Shown one piece after another: positions 9,024 to 9,065 of a stretch of 9,065 nt of DNA. The stretch is taken from contig DDHL01000066.1 of NCBI GenBank assembly GCA_002352945.1, positions 11,607 to 20,671 on the forward strand, in the 5' to 3' direction. This DNA is from Campylobacteraceae bacterium UBA1877. GTDB taxonomy: Bacteria > Campylobacterota > Campylobacteria > Campylobacterales > Campylobacteraceae. The notes beneath the pieces were generated by a model. The model worked only from the letters and a program-made list of their open reading frames with translations. It searched no databases and was not told where the DNA came from. The position numbers and the translations under genes were made by a program. Every line of letters begins with the position of its first letter. Position 1 is the first letter of the stretch.

Positions 9024-9065
9024 ATATAGCTATCATTCCAGCACGCGGCGGAAGTAAGCGTATTT
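9020..9065 (+). CDS. pseF: Start of a CMP-sugar synthetase, probably PseF; cut by window edge
   Basis: Only 15 residues are visible, MNIAIIPARGGSKRI. The IPARGGSKRI motif is the CTP-binding signature of the CMP-sialic acid synthetase family (NeuA/PseF). The ATG overlaps the pseC stop by 4 nt (ATGA), placing it in the same operon, so pseudaminic acid cytidylyltransferase is the most likely member. It would activate pseudaminic acid as the CMP donor for flagellin glycosylation. In C. jejuni pseF (Cj1311) is not directly behind pseC, so the order here is more compact. NeuA-type enzymes for other nonulosonates share the motif and cannot be excluded. Confidence 0.78.

Overview
The window reads as ordinary chromosome of a Campylobacterota (epsilonproteobacterial) species. 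The evidence is the protein sequences themselves and a gene order that, from memory, matches the Campylobacter jejuni block Cj1287c-Cj1294: malic enzyme, glutamyl-tRNA synthetase, SurA-like chaperone, accC, accB, dcd, pseB, pseC. The genus cannot be fixed from this piece; a free-living relative such as Sulfurospirillum is possible. I see no mobile element, CRISPR array, tRNA or rRNA.

Layout. Positions 1-1905 (minus) hold gltX followed by the 5' part of a malic enzyme gene, overlapping by 8 nt. A divergent promoter region (1906-2025) separates them from a secreted SurA-like chaperone/isomerase (plus). A long hairpin made of two copies of the palindrome TTTACATGTAAA lies between this gene and a convergent minus-strand operon, accB-accC plus a small gene of unknown function (2965-5294). 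A compact, nearly symmetrical promoter at 5356-5372 appears to drive accB leftward and dcd rightward. Convergent to dcd is a flagellin-like, FlaC-type gene (minus, 6077-6805), with a hairpin behind each of the two. Divergent from it is the pseudaminic acid operon pseB-pseC-pseF (plus, 6913 to the window end), whose genes overlap by 4 nt.

How the genes fit together. gltX, accB/accC, dcd and the malic enzyme are housekeeping functions (translation, fatty acid synthesis, dUTP supply, carbon metabolism). The SurA-like protein serves the outer membrane. The right third concerns the flagellum: PseB, PseC and PseF lead to CMP-pseudaminic acid, the sugar donor for flagellin glycosylation, next to a Ser-rich flagellin-like protein. 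Compared with the remembered C. jejuni order, the two extra genes are that FlaC-type protein and the 185-residue protein behind accC, which also carries a faint flagellin-like signature.

The most unusual DNA-level signal is TTTACATGTAAA: four perfect and two one-mismatch copies, far above chance expectation, both inside genes and in hairpins at gene ends.
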